Source of the DNA: Pomphorhynchus laevis
Taxonomy: Eukaryota > Acanthocephala > Palaeacanthocephala > Echinorhynchida > Pomphorhynchidae
Reading direction: 5' to 3'
Assembly (NCBI GenBank): GCA_012934845.2
Contig: WNNJ02000507.1
Location: 62,001-126,000 of the forward strand
Length of the DNA stretch: 64,000 bases
Shown here: one piece after another, positions 25,201 to 33,099 of the stretch
Layout: the number at the start of each line of letters is the position of its first letter
Numbering within the stretch: position 1 is the stretch's first letter
Position numbers and translations under genes: made by a program
Notes under the pieces: generated by a model
Told to the model about the DNA's origin: nothing
Database searches by the model: none
What the model saw: the letters and a program-made list of their open reading frames with translations, nothing else

Positions 25201-27458
25201 CATTTCTATTATCGACAGCAAAAAGAAACACCTTAGATGTATTTCTACACACACCACCGGATACCCATTGCTGTGGCAGCATGCACCCCCTATTATATTT
25301 CCGACGGGAAAAACTGTTTCATCGATTCCAACTATTATATTTTTGCCCACTCTCTTACATGGATTTTGTAATATTTCTTCAGCACAAGCCTCGCACATGT
25401 AACTATTTTGATCAACGGTCGTGCTGTGATCAATCGCCAATTTTTCTTCGCAAAATTTAGTGTTGATTAATTGTTTAGACCAACAGTACATAAACATAAT
25501 TGTTTTACGAAGCGGTAATCGTGCTCCTTCAAACCAAGTCCTACTTCGAACTGTGTTGAAACGGAGCATTCCGATTTTTGACATCTCCAATATACTTTAT
25601 TACCTCTCACACTTAATGTCATTAGATGCTTATGACAGCATCTTATTTCTACAAAAGAAGATAAATATATAATTATTTCGAACCGAATATAACTATTTCA
25701 TACCACTTGGAATTAATCGATAATTCTGTAAAAACTTGACCGCATCTAATTCTGTAGAAATGTATCGCAATATCCACTCTAAATTAATACTATTAGACAT
25801 CTAAAATTATGCAGTTATTCCAATAATAGCATCAAATTTTTACAGCAACAATCGATTGATCGGTCAAAATTGAAAAAATAAAAATATTTGCAATTAATTT
25901 GGAATAACTTTTTAAATCAATATACAAATAACTACATATTTAAAATATAGGCCATAGTAGATGTAGCGATTAGAATGGCACGATAAAAATAATAGCGTAG
26001 TATTGGTATTTTTCGAGATATTTTGAAATAACATCTTTAATTAAAAAAAACGAAATTTAAATATTTTTAAATCCTTTGTTGAAATATTTTTAAATGATTA
26101 CAATTACAAAGGTCATTGATATATTTTATAAAAATGAAGTTATGAGTTCATAGGGACTTGAGGAAAATTTTTAATTAAATTTTAAATTTTTATGAAAAAA
26201 ATTTAAATATTAAATTTTTTAACTTAAAAATATTTCTGAATATATTTTAATTTAGGTCGAGCAATCGATCCTGAAATATACATTGAATCCATACGTTGGA
26301 ATATTTAATACGTTGGAACATTGAATCCATACTTTGGTTATTGATTTATTTTACTAAAATTGAGTTTTGAGTTTATTCGAAAAAGAATTAAATTAAATTT
26401 TAAATTGTTATGAAAAAAATGAATTTTAAAATTCATAACTTAAACCCATTTTTGCTAGTCATTTTAGCCAAACGCGGACAACGAAAAACACTGCTAGATG
26501 CCGTTTCGTCATTACTATGACTGTTCAGTACCAGTTCCCTCTCCCTGCTGGAGGCAGATGAGGTCATTTCTAGTTCTCCTTTGCATCCAGCAGGGATAGG
26601 GACCTAGCACTAAAGAGTCATAGTGATAACGAAACGGCATCTAGCAGTGTTTTTCGTTATTCTTCCGCGTCTGGCTATAATGACGAGCAAAAATTCACGC
26701 GGATTGGTATCACTCTCGTTTTAAGATATTCATTAAACGCATTTCTTCCAAAAAGGTTAAACACCATACGAAAGAGCACATGAAGATTTACAATAAACAG
26801 GCTTTTTGCGTAATTTGGACAAAGTGTGTCAAATTAAAAAGATCCGAAATCAATTTTTCAAATCCCATAATCAACTTTTATAATTGAACCTTTATTCCAA
26901 ATTTTCATTTTAAAAATGAATTTTGTTGTTATTTAATTGGATGCTTTATTATTTAAATATTTTTCGATATAGTATAATAAATAAATCAACATGGATGTTT
27001 GGAAATATTTGGAATTTTCTGATTTTTCTGAAACAAGAACTTGCAGTCATTTTTTACTACTGAAAGATTGAATGTCCTACTATAATTTTCTACTAAACCT
27101 TAGCGATATTTATCCTTCGAACTGTCTGTTTGTAAATTGCTGATTGTCTAATTTCTACTCATTGCTGCTGAGATTACATTTTTTAATTATGTAATAATAA
27201 TTTAATAATTGAAAAGTAATGATAATTTAATATCATTTTTATCAGATAATTTAATTTAATAGAAATTAAAATAATTGTTTGTAGCAGGTAAAAAGTAATA
27301 AAGACAAATGAACGTCAATCTCTTAGCTTTGTACTAAATAAATTTTGGGTTGATCATTACACTGAGGCGTGTATGTTGTACTAATTGTATTTCCTCTTCG
27401 TGATTTAGGTATACCAGGTTGGAACGAAGGCAACATTCCCCGTATGCCATTCAGTTAA
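4069..27458 (+). CDS. TIA-1/TIAR-like RNA-binding protein gene (13 coding exons)
   Basis: The gene encodes a homologue of TIA-1/TIAR, which binds U-rich RNA to control splicing and translation and nucleates stress granules. Exons read by hand: 4069-4103, 4152-4248, 5711-5806, 5855-5912, 6104-6209, 6254-6329, 6374-6488, 9449-9553, 13029-13122, 15691-15976, 19532-19641, 22709-22941, 27409-27458. All introns are GT-AG and all splice phases agree, giving about 486 codons. That is longer than human TIA1 (386). Three RRMs are visible: RRM1 (from about residue 12; RNP2 LYVGNL, RNP1 DPYAFIEF), RRM2 (about 105-180; HIFVGDL and KGYGFVSF) and RRM3 (about 216-288; VYCGGI and KGFGFIKF). A Q/N-rich, prion-like C-terminus follows. 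Four introns are 44 or 48 bp; the others reach 4.5 kb and are full of transposons. The start ATG is the first in frame before RRM1. Whether the terminal exons are used as drawn needs cDNA. Confidence 0.88.
4624..4764 (+). repeat. Dispersed ~140-bp repeat, copy 2 (intron 2)
   Basis: This is the second copy of the repeat at 3612-3752, in the same orientation and with only scattered differences. It sits in intron 2, about 1 kb from the first. Confidence 0.65.
5002..5156. repeat. Foldback (palindromic) element in intron 2
   Basis: Two arms of about 58 bp face each other. The left arm (ATTGAAATCTACAAAGAAC... to GGTCTTCTTC) matches the reverse complement of the right arm (GAAGAAGACC... to TTCGATAT). 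The loop is about 35 bp. Intronic RNA would form a long hairpin. Confidence 0.8.
5711..5912 (+). CDS. TIA-1-like exons 3-4 (end of RRM1)
   Basis: Exon 3 (5711-5806) encodes [11 protein letters not shown] (RNP1) through the A-rich helix to LCLGK. Exon 4 (5855-5912) continues [19 protein letters not shown]. The 48-bp intron between them ends TTTTTTAAG. The WATT sequence after RRM1 is typical of TIA proteins. Confidence 0.88.
6104..6488 (+). CDS. TIA-1-like exons 5-7 (RRM2)
   Basis: Exons 6104-6209, 6254-6329 and 6374-6488 are separated by two 44-bp introns. Together they encode a whole RRM2, the main U-rich-RNA binding domain: [11 protein letters not shown] (RNP2), [16 protein letters not shown] (RNP1), [17 protein letters not shown]. 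This is the best conserved part of the protein and matches human TIA1 almost word for word. Confidence 0.92.
7015..7078 (+). repeat. Short minisatellite (about 3 x 21 bp) in intron 7
   Basis: The words TCTCCATGTGACTCTTCT recur three times in a row with near-perfect identity. It is a local slippage array in the intron. Confidence 0.8.
7340..8210. repeat. Related direct repeats bracketing the ABC pseudogene
   Basis: The block GTAAGTTGATGTATATCCAC to AATAAACCGGTACT (7339-7395) recurs in altered form at 8158-8205. The block TATACGAATGTTCCAATTCG with CCGAATTGAAACAAT (7489-7530) recurs at 8116-8158. This points to a duplicated or inserted unit of roughly 0.6-0.8 kb holding the pseudogene. Confidence 0.55.
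7600..7990 (+). pseudogene. ABC-transporter nucleotide-binding domain pseudogene (ABCB/P-glycoprotein type)
   Basis: The translated pieces follow an ABCB nucleotide-binding domain in order. They are [19 protein letters not shown] (Walker A, G-x-G-K-S-T), a decayed Q-loop region that can be read as a relic of [25 protein letters not shown], and LSERQKQII, which corresponds to the LSGGQKQRI signature. The pieces fall in different frames with several stops, the Walker B/D-loop half is missing, and no introns interrupt what remains. It is a dead fragment of a host gene, perhaps a retrocopy. Similar words (TACGAATGTGTTCCAATTCG, about 7491-7515, 7977-7995 and 8117-8140) flank it, as do related segments at 7340-7390 and 8155-8205, so it probably travelled inside, or was captured by, a repeat. 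Confidence 0.75.
8211..9448. other. Rest of intron 7: PLE terminal scrap and a palindrome
   Basis: About 8493-8535 is an antisense scrap of the PLE terminal module (GTATCAGAATAAGG, GAGGTCATCAGG). At 9125-9160 a near-perfect palindrome TTAGGTATACCATGC / GCATCGTATACCTAA forms a hairpin, and its first arm also occurs at 8392-8407. The remainder is unrecognised A+T-rich intron. Confidence 0.6.
9449..9553 (+). CDS. TIA-1-like exon 8 (linker and start of RRM3)
   Basis: The acceptor TTTTTGCAG is followed by [20 protein letters not shown] and VYCGGI, the RNP2 motif of RRM3. The exon ends in GVLQ plus one base before GTAATT, and its phase fits exon 9. Confidence 0.88.
9820..10110. repeat. Low-complexity A/T tract
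   Basis: The tract is almost pure A and T with short irregular ATATTAAAT-type iterations. No gene or element can be seen in it. Confidence 0.7.
10480..10660 (+). repeat. PLE terminal structured module (diverged copy)
   Basis: This is a decayed copy of the recurring PLE end module: CCGAGGAAAG, GAGGAATATGGGCGGAAAACTGATAACATATCAGTTCCTCC, then GACCTCTAATCC and GTCTGTTATTTATTAG. The internal stem (CTGATA/TATCAG) and the downstream signature are recognisable, but the first arm is reduced. Confidence 0.7.
11246..11580 (+). mobile_element. PLE 3' end: RT tail plus terminal module
   Basis: The tail of the Penelope-like ORF (ending in KFL-W-MDNK) runs directly into the best-preserved terminal module (11390-11575). 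This contains GAGGAAATACATCATTAGCA, GGCCCC, CTGCTATGTT, GGGGCCGAAACC, AGCATAGCAG, CCTGATGACC and CTTATTCTGAT. It serves here as the reference copy for the module. It lies in intron 8 of the TIA-1-like gene and is 5'-truncated. Confidence 0.8.
11627..12065 (+). mobile_element. PLE 3' end, second copy in intron 8
   Basis: Another 5'-truncated copy starts at CATACCATATAATATAAAAT (within the RT-tail ORF) and runs through the ORF end at about 11872 into a diverged module (about 11895-12060). It lies about 50 bp after the preceding copy in the same orientation, so the two probably came from a tandem PLE arrangement or repeated insertion. Confidence 0.8.
12066..13028. other. Rest of intron 8, A+T-rich
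   Basis: No gene is seen. The open frame near 12796 is A+T-rich chance coding with no family resemblance. The segment ends in the acceptor TTCTTTAAG of exon 9. Confidence 0.6.
13029..13122 (+). CDS. TIA-1-like exon 9 (RRM3 middle)
   Basis: The exon encodes [20 protein letters not shown] then [12 protein letters not shown], which contains the RNP1 motif of RRM3. I place the donor inside ATCAA|GTGGGTG because joining to exon 10 restores IKFNSKESA. Read-through would add WVPPAIE, which TIA proteins lack. Confidence 0.85.
13123..15690. other. Intron 9, no recognised element
   Basis: 2.57 kb of A+T-rich sequence. Open frames here (for example 13184-13426) have no recognisable domain. It is the only intron longer than 2 kb in the gene in which I see no transposon. 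Confidence 0.6.
15691..15976 (+). CDS. TIA-1-like exon 10 (end of RRM3 and A/N-rich linker)
   Basis: The exon completes RRM3 ([20 protein letters not shown], then [10 protein letters not shown], which corresponds to VKCYWGKE of human TIA1). It goes on into a low-complexity A/N-rich stretch ([16 protein letters not shown]) and ends QAMSHM before GTAAGA. The C-G-W-G ending is the family hallmark of RRM3. Confidence 0.88.
16174..19036 (-). mobile_element. R2-like (REL-type) non-LTR retrotransposon, near complete but broken, in intron 10
   Basis: Domains read in order on the minus strand. First is an N-terminal zinc-finger-like start, C-SVCYRDF-M...[15 protein letters not shown] (about 19030-18930). 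Next come the RT segments [15 protein letters not shown] (about 18290), [20 protein letters not shown] (about 18110), [12 protein letters not shown] (about 17900), [15 protein letters not shown] (about 17750) and YLDDC (about 17660). The thumb follows (17571-17086). Last is a C-terminal knuckle C-x-CG...HGLDC with the endonuclease-like [11 protein letters not shown]...VWDVT and KKAKY (about 16800-16400). Base composition is close to 50% G+C, unlike its surroundings. The frame is broken several times. It lies antisense to the host gene. I am sure of a non-LTR element with this domain order; 'R2-like' is the nearest named group. Confidence 0.8.
19037..19531. other. Remainder of intron 10
   Basis: A+T-rich intron between the retroelement and exon 11. 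The branch and acceptor region ends ATATTTTTTAG. Nothing else is recognised. Confidence 0.6.
19532..19641 (+). CDS. TIA-1-like exon 11
   Basis: The exon encodes [20 protein letters not shown] then [16 protein letters not shown], a W/N/Q-rich stretch like the YGQWGQWY part of the TIA1 C-terminal domain. The donor is CTGGA|GTAAGT, a strong consensus that leaves phase 2. Confidence 0.8.
19745..21383 (-). mobile_element. Second R2-like (REL-type) retrotransposon, 5'-truncated, in intron 11
   Basis: One long open frame of 517 codons (21373-19820) begins inside the RT palm, with [11 protein letters not shown] about 20 residues in. It continues through the thumb ([18 protein letters not shown], then KYLGSMIG and [14 protein letters not shown]). 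It ends in a C-terminal C-x-CG...HALSC-K-G knuckle with RHN (about 20450-20370) and an endonuclease-like part: [26 protein letters not shown]. The absence of stops over 1.5 kb suggests a recent insertion. It is a different subfamily from the element in intron 10, sharing only the domain plan. The upstream RT half is missing, replaced by A/T repeats at 21384-21520. About 75 bp of 3' UTR follow the stop. Confidence 0.82.
21384..21524. repeat. A/T simple tract at the truncation point of the R2-like element
   Basis: Iterations of TAATAATATTAATAATAAT and ATTAATAACATATTAATA fill the gap between the truncated 5' end of the antisense element and the next PLE copy. Confidence 0.7.
21525..22640 (+). 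mobile_element. Rearranged cluster of PLE fragments in intron 11
   Basis: The best-preserved RT-tail frame in the window lies at 21608-21949. It begins [19 protein letters not shown], passes through [20 protein letters not shown] and ends KFLWMDNK, 10-15 bp before the module start at 21958. The module is cut at about 22018 and joined to an antisense RT N-terminal piece (22019-22065). More sense RT-tail sequence follows (22066-22300), then a longer antisense RT N-terminal piece (22300-22470), sense tail again (22470-22575) and a module scrap (22580-22640). Back-to-back sense and antisense pieces imply template jumps or an inverted PLE pair. The family parts are clear; the order of events is inferred. 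Confidence 0.75.
22709..22941 (+). CDS. TIA-1-like exon 12 (Q-rich prion-like domain)
   Basis: I use the acceptor CCTGTTAAG at 22708, because the more obvious CTACAG at 22682 would put the phase-2 junction into a stop. The exon then reads [19 protein letters not shown] and continues Q-rich ([20 protein letters not shown]) to LVNPEG. A Q/N/Y-rich C-terminus that drives condensate formation is the rule in TIA proteins. The donor is GAAG|GTAAAG. Confidence 0.8.
22942..24003. other. Intron 12, left part, with an extra transposon-end copy
   Basis: A+T-rich intron. At 23792-23880 lies an isolated copy of the terminal inverted repeat of the DNA transposon described at 24005-26849 (GGATCTTTTCAGTTTGAC, CCAAATTACGCAAA, TGTTTATTGTACAT), in the same orientation as its left end. 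No coding sequence is seen. Confidence 0.6.
24514..24592 (+). repeat. Short tandem repeat (about 3 x 26 bp)
   Basis: GTTGCAACTGATCTTCTGTT followed by GTAAATTT recurs two and a half to three times in a row. Confidence 0.8.
24890..25620 (-). pseudogene. ISXO2/IS1595-type transposase (Merlin superfamily), decayed
   Basis: From 25590 downward the protein reads [50 protein letters not shown] and [11 protein letters not shown] (first catalytic Asp), followed by a weak GG-C...RN-AK-LNK stretch. In a shifted frame near 25000-24920 the family's end [15 protein letters not shown] then [14 protein letters not shown] is plain. This is the order of an ISXO2-like transposase, a DDE enzyme that cuts and pastes DNA. 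The copy is broken by at least two frame changes and by stops in the middle third (25180-25010), so it should not be active. Confidence 0.8.
26450..26696. repeat. Foldback (palindromic) element of about 247 bp
   Basis: Two arms of about 110 bp run head to head. The left arm has TTTGCTAGTCATTTTAGCC, ACACTGCTAGATGCCGTTTC, ATGACTGTT and CCCTGCTGGA. The right arm has the reverse complement of each in order, ending GACGAGCAAAAA. The outer ends TTTTTGC/GCAAAAA are themselves inverted. It has no coding capacity and is nested in the Merlin-like element. Confidence 0.85.
26850..27408. other. End of intron 12
   Basis: A+T-rich intron with nothing recognised. It ends in the acceptor TTCGTGATTTAG of exon 13. 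Confidence 0.6.
27409..27458 (+). CDS. TIA-1-like exon 13 (C-terminus)
   Basis: Joined in phase 1, the exon completes the Gly codon and reads [15 protein letters not shown] then TAA at 27456-27458. The short glycine- and proline-rich end and exact phase support it, but such a small last exon rests mainly on frame agreement. Confidence 0.65.
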
Positions 27459-27834
27459 ACAAATCACCACTATAAAGGAAACTATTGTCTATTTAACGTT
27501 GATGAAGATATTACCGAAATTTAAACAGAATTATAAACTGTTATTTGTTCTGCGTTTAAAAATAATTTTATCTTTAAATGTCACCTTAAAATTTAGTGAT
27601 ATTCGATAAAATCGGCAATTGAGGTTCCGAAATTGCGTTTTTCAATTGACAAATTGCGTTTTGTTTATAATATAATTTAATATATCAGTGTCAATTGTAT
27701 CAAATTCGAGTTTTTTAATTCGCGTTACTTATCGAATTTATTATTTGGAATTATTTTATTATTGTAAATATATGGATTTGGATTCTACTAAATTCAAGAC
27801 AAATTAATCAAATTTGCGTGTTTAAACCTTTATC
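27459..27834 (+). other. Probable 3' UTR and downstream flank of the TIA-1-like gene
   Basis: Non-coding A+T-rich sequence after the stop codon. No canonical AATAAA signal with a clear downstream element could be chosen. Confidence 0.4.
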
Positions 27835-28440
27835 TTTAAACCTTTAAAAGATTCTCCGAATGGTTCTATTAATTCAATTTTATCCATATATTTACTTGAT
27901 GGTTTAATTTTTGTTAGATATGCGTTATAGTTATTATAACATATATATGTATATCTTTTTCCGAATATAAGATTAATTAATTTTTCTAATGCATCTTTAA
28001 TATCTACTAAATCTAGATTTGTATAAAGCGTACTAAAATCGTATGTATTTATATTTTGAAAATTTATTCCTTTTGTGTGCTCTAAATATTCTTTTGTAGA
28101 ATTAATACTGAAATAGTGTTTTATACTGGTATTTATTTCGATTACCTTACAATATTTTTAAAGTGTGCTTTAATTACTTTAAGTATTTAGATTAATATAA
28201 ACAGAAAGCGGTTTTAATTTACATTTAAAAGCACTACATATAATAATAGGTTTTGTTGGATTTTTATGTAATTTTGGATTTCAATATAATATAAATATAG
28301 TTTTATTATCTGAATCAATTTTTATACTAAAAATTGAATATTAATATTAAAAACTAGGTATAAAAAAGATAAATAATAAATAATTATAGAAGATTTTATA
28401 CAATTTATATTTATATCAAGTCAAAATTTATTATGACACT
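27835..28440 (-). mobile_element. PLE reverse-transcriptase fragment (antisense)
   Basis: Minus-strand pieces read [58 protein letters not shown], then [16 protein letters not shown] (28130-27840). D-F-S-T-L-Y-T-N-L is the PLE form of RT motif A. Upstream on that strand (28330-28150) are scraps of the fingers region. The same stretch recurs at 36690-37195 and 51225-51645 on the plus strand. Confidence 0.8.
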
Positions 28441-28734
28441 GTAGCCTTTCGAATGGGAAGGAAACCCAAAATGTACATATACACAAATAATAAAATACAA
28501 CACGAAAACATTCATGAAATCAAAATTCATTTACCAGGATTTTAATTACCCGGTCACTTCCTCGACTGCCTGTCTTGACAATTACATTGAGATTAGGTAA
28601 TTTTGGTCAGTGGTGTTGGTAATGTCAGTAGTTAATAAATCGATTTACTTGAGTGACAATTTGATAAAGACGGCAATAAAACATGAGAAATAGGTGGACA
28701 TTGAATTTGACAAATCGAATAACTAAGTCTAGGT

Positions 28735-28980
28735 ATAAAATAAAGATCAATAATAAATAATTATATAAGATTTTATAGAATTTATATTTACATCAAGTTA
28801 AAATTTAAAATTGAAATTTAAAATAAAAGCCGTTTTTATAAATTGACTAATAAATAACATGCAATGTATCAGAATAAAGATTCGAGGTCATCAGGAGCAA
28901 CTGCTATGTTATCAGGTTTCGACCATTATTTCTCGATCTAACATAGCAACGCGGTCAAATACATGCTAATGACCTATCGA
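28735..28980 (-). repeat. PLE terminal structured module (antisense copy)
   Basis: On the minus strand the module parts appear in order: GACC (arm A), TTGCTATGTT (arm B), GGTC-GAAACC (arm A'), AACATAGCAG (arm B'), GCTCCTGATGACC, then the tail GTTATTTATTAGTCAATT. Compared with the reference copy at 11390-11575, arm A has changed from GGCC to GACC and arm A' from GGCC to GGTC, so pairing is kept. Confidence 0.8.
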
Positions 28981-29439
28981 TCTATCACATACAGATGTGA
29001 TACATTTATGTGTACCAAAATGACCCATTTTTATCGATAACCGCATTCAGATATATCTATGGATTTCAAAATGCGATTTTATTCGATATATCTGTGGATT
29101 ATCTAAGTTAAATATTGATTTAAATTAGTATTAATTTAGGTCATTCATTCGACGATTCAAATATTAAAATGCAGATGGAATGCTTGAACTTGAGATACTT
29201 TAAAAATAAGCGCTAAATATTACAGTATCTAATGGTTACTATTTAATTAGTATAAAAAATTTAATCATAATATTTCAGTGAATAGACTTTCTGTTCAAAA
29301 TAGTTTGAGTTTATATGTTTAAAGTGGTGAGTGAATAAAAGTCTGTCAAAAAAAGTACAAATTATTAATAAATATTTGCTTATATTTTTAATAAATAGCA
29401 AATAAATATTTGTTATAATAACAAATACTTGAAGCATTG

Positions 29440-31830
29440 AAATCGTATTGTTGGTAGTCGGTTGAATTTATTTTGTTGAGATATTTCCGGACGTATTCGA
29501 ATAACTTGTAGTTTAGCTGGCTACATAATAGCTTCAGCTATCAGGTCGATTTACGACAGAAAGCATGCTGTCCAGACAACTCCAAAGAGCGGGACTTATC
29601 AGTGGACGTCCCTGTATCATCGTTGTTTCGTCCTTCAGCATGCACTATATTGGCGATAAACATGGTGGTCATCCATCAGATTGAAATTATGCATTGAAAT
29701 CTCTGGTAGCAGCGGCGGCACAATCAATGGGTAATAGCTCATGCAACCTAACCGCAAACAGTGACCAACCGCCATCACTAAACACACGTTGAGTGGCGTC
29801 CTAACAATTGACTATAAGTAACGCATTTTGTGACATTAAGTGTGGTTGTGGATGCAGTAAAAACTTTCTTTGTTTAATTGTGTTATGGCAACTGGCGAAG
29901 GGGGAGTTTTACGAGCGATCTTAATGCAGCAGTTGTTAGAGTTGTTGGCGTATCGCAATGGACAAAACGATGAACAACACCACCGTAGACAAGTTTCAGG
30001 ATATCGACCGTTTATCGAGGACAATGAGGAGTGGGCAAATTATTATGAGGAACTTGAGTACTATTTCTGAGCTTAATCGATTTCAGATGACGACCATGAA
30101 AAAAAACAACTTTTGTTGTCATGGATTGAATCAGAAGCATACCAACTCATAAATCGATTAAATGCTGGTCAAAGTTTGGATGACACAGGATACATACAAT
30201 TGGTCCAACTTCTGAATTAGCACTTCCTTAAATCAACACATAATCGCAGCTCGATATTTTTTCACCAATGTGAAATGGGTCCAAATGATACATATGCCAC
30301 CTGGTTGGTGAATTTAAAGGACAAAGCAAGGCTGTGCAGATTTTTCAATCAAACAATCACAAACGAATGTCAAGCAATCGAAGAAAGAATACGCGATCAT
30401 ATTGTTATGAAGACCCCACATGACCACGTGAGAAATACTATGCTTCAAATGGAAAATCCAACCCTCGATGATCTAATGCGTGTTTGCAAGACATGCATTG
30501 ATACAGGACACACAGCAGCTAGTTCAATGTCGATCGACAGAATTCGGAGAACCGAATTCGGAGAACACATCGGAGAACCGACATTACATCCAGCCAAAGT
30601 GTTGAAAACTTACGGTGGACAAGTACTTCAGTCTATCGGAAAATGCTTGGTAACCGCAACATTAAATAAACAAGCGCAATGTTATGGGTAACGGTACTTG
30701 AAACATCTTGTAGACCCCTTTTTGGGCGACCCTGAATATTGGCATTCAAATTGAAATGACCCGAATCAGTTATAACAATAAGAGAGCAGGAAATCAACTC
30801 ATCACCATTGTGTTCAATAAAAGCAACGTACGAAAACAATGAGGAATTGTATAATCTCTTGCAGAATTATGCAGAAGTATTTGATCCAGGGACACCGCAC
30901 GTAAAAGATTACGAAGTAGAATTGACCATCGACACTAACGCCATACCTCACTGTTGGGGTAGTCGGAGAGTACCATTCTCTCTACGAGAATCAGTGGAAG
31001 CTGAGCTACAGAGACAGCTAAAACAAGGAGTCATTGAACCAGTAGATACCTCTCAAGAAATAGTTGACTGGGACGGATCGGTGAGAATATGCGGCGATTT
31101 CAGAGTTACAATTATTCCGTACTTACGGCTGGATACATATGTGCTACCTACACTGGAAGACATCACGGAAAAAATAGCAGGCGGCCTCCACTATTCTGTC
31201 CTGGATTTAAAAGACGCATATCTACAACTGGCAGTGAAGCAGTCATCAAGGAAATACTTGACCATTTCGACACATAAAGGGTTTTACCGATATACCCGTA
31301 TGCCTTTCGGCATTTGAAAAAGTCAAGGAATCACTCATGGATGCTCGTATACTAAAGAACTTCGACATTCACAAGGATGTTCACCTAACATGTGACGCAA
31401 GTGACAATGGTTTGGGAGCAATATTATTCCAAGAAGACCAGAATCATGTTAAATTACCGGTAGCATACGATTCCAGGACACTGAAGCCCAATGAAAAGGA
31501 CTATGCCCAAAGAGATATTTCCGGACCTCTTCGAATAACTTGTATTTTAGCTGCCTACATAATAGCTTCAACTATCAGGTCGATTACGACAGAAAGCATG
31601 ATGTCCAGACAACTCCACATGGCGGGACTCATCAGTGGACGTCCCTGTATCAACGCTGTTTCGTCCCTCAGCATGCACTATATTGACGATAATCATGGTG
31701 GTCATCCATCAGATTGAAATTATGCATTTAAATCGTCTTGTTGGTAGTCGGTTGAATTTCATTTTGTTGAGATATCTCAACAAAATGAAATTCTACCGAC
31801 TACCAACAAGACGATTTCAATGTAGAATTT
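29440..31830 (+). mobile_element. Fossil Ty3/Gypsy-like LTR retrotransposon, internally deleted
   Basis: This is a broken LTR-type element. Direct repeats of about 215 bp (about 29484-29700 and 31516-31732) look like its LTRs. Between them are a gag-like segment (about 30270-30690), an RT segment of Ty3/Gypsy character (about 30810-31317) and the start of an RNase-H-like segment (about 31337-31515). No protease or integrase was recognised, so much of the interior is gone. It carries several breaks and is an old, inactive copy. The outer sequence next to both LTRs (29440-29484 and 31732-31775) is also repeated. Confidence 0.75.
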
Positions 31831-31960
31831 GTTTTTGTCTTTAACTGCGGGTAGGTGTATACACTTAAAACCAAATCATCTTAAAAACAAATCATTTTAA
31901 GTGATTTGTAGGCATATAATAAAAGTGGAACAAGGAATTTTTAAAAATTTATATTGGTTT
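31735..31960. repeat. Palindrome and inverted-repeat end beside the LTR fossil
   Basis: AAATCGTCTTGTTGGTAGTC followed by GGTTGAATTTCATTTTGTTG is mirrored immediately by its reverse complement around the centre GATATC (about 31775), giving arms of about 45 bp. The outward part (31776-31960) recurs in reverse at about 36430-36625, and the inner arm also occurs at 29440-29484. The repeat therefore has at least four copies or half copies here. Confidence 0.8.
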
Positions 31961-32866
31961 TTTAATAGAAGTAAAAATCAAGTGTTTACTAAATCTTTTA
32001 TGTCTAACTAATTCCTATTTTTACGCAAATACTTCATTGTTGGCGCTTTTAGCTTGTATCCTCAAACTTGTCAATTATATTAAACATTTTTTTTTCATTT
32101 AAAATTTTTGTACATTATAAAAATTACCCTGTCTTGTTGTCGAACATCTATTTGCTGTCAAATACCCATTACGAAATTTTTTTGTTGTGGTTCCTTTAGG
32201 CTTTTAATTTTAAATGATAATCTATAATACAACTTCTCTGTATATATGCGCTACCATAATTATAAGTCATTAAACACAGTTATCCAGGTTTTGTAGGGCA
32301 ATAAATTAGCGAAGAAAAACAAATTTCTTTAATTGCTGATAATCGAGCATACTCAGCAAATTCACATCCCATGTTCTATATTATATACCTTAAGTATATC
32401 AATTTAAACGAGACAATTGCCTTGCAAACGTGTTTTCGTGTACTGATAAAATCAGATAATGAATTCTCAAACTAGCCATCATGACAGGGATTCGGTTGTT
32501 CATATGTTTTTAATTTAGTAAATTTGTTAAGTCATAAACACGAATCTCGGACATGATATATATTATATAAAATTTAATGATTTATTTTTTAATTCAATTA
32601 ATTGAATTTATATTCCAATTCTCTGCTTGAATATGATCTATTCTATCACGAACTATCCACATGAGTACATTTATATCTTGAGCAAAATATATACAAACAT
32701 TTATACGTTGCTTGTAGATTTTAAAACTTTTCTCATTTATAATTCAGATTTGCTATCAAAGTTTATAAAAGAGATTTCTAAATGCTTGAATTTGTATGAG
32801 ACGATGATTCCTCAAATAATGATGAAAAATAGATTAAAAAACTTTCAAACCATATCACTATTTAAA
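31961..32866. other. A+T-rich spacer
   Basis: No gene, RNA or known element is seen. The open frame 32627-32875 is low-complexity and unrecognised. Confidence 0.55.
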
Positions 32867-32951
32867 ATAATTTAATAAATACATACTTTAAACTAAGTTA
32901 CTATGAAAATAAACCGGAAAGTAGTAAAATATATAAATCAACACAATATTG
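32867..32951 (+). mobile_element. PLE RT-tail scrap
   Basis: About 85 bp match the segment AATACATATTTTAAACTAGG to ATAAATCAACACAATA found in the better PLE tails. Confidence 0.7.
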
Positions 32952-33099
32952 ATAATTATTTGAGCTGGATCAAAGAAAAGAGGTAATTATTTTTGATATT
33001 TCGCTAACTCAGTTTTCAATTTTCTGAAGATGTTAACAGAAATTAGCGAAATATCAAAAATAATTTTCTCTTTTCTTTGATCCAGCTCCAATAATTATT
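32952..33099. repeat. Foldback element of about 148 bp
   Basis: The left arm (ATAATTATTTGAGCTGGATC, AAAGAAAAGAGG, TTTTTGATATTTCGCTAA) is mirrored by the right arm ending GATCCAGCTCCAATAATTAT. It abuts the PLE scrap. The words GAGCTGGATCAA and TATTTCGCTA are also seen around the foldback at 42125-42275. Confidence 0.85.

Larger units (their letters stand above)
24005..26849 (-). mobile_element. Merlin/ISXO2-like DNA transposon with long terminal inverted repeats
   Basis: The left end (24005-24085, GGATCTTTTCAGTTTGAC...CCAAATTACGCAAAAAG...GCTCTTTCGTAT) and the right end (26764-26849, read in reverse) match over about 80 bp. Between them, on the minus strand, is a decayed transposase (about 25620-24890). 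In addition, the interior carries a nested foldback at 26450-26696 and a short 25-bp triplet repeat at 24514-24590. The pairing of these ends with this transposase is inferred from position and orientation. No target-site duplication could be settled by eye. Confidence 0.65.

Noticed and set aside
29870-30070. A small host gene in the leader of the LTR fossil
   Set aside because: It lies between the LTR and the gag-like part of that element and is best treated as part of the fossil.
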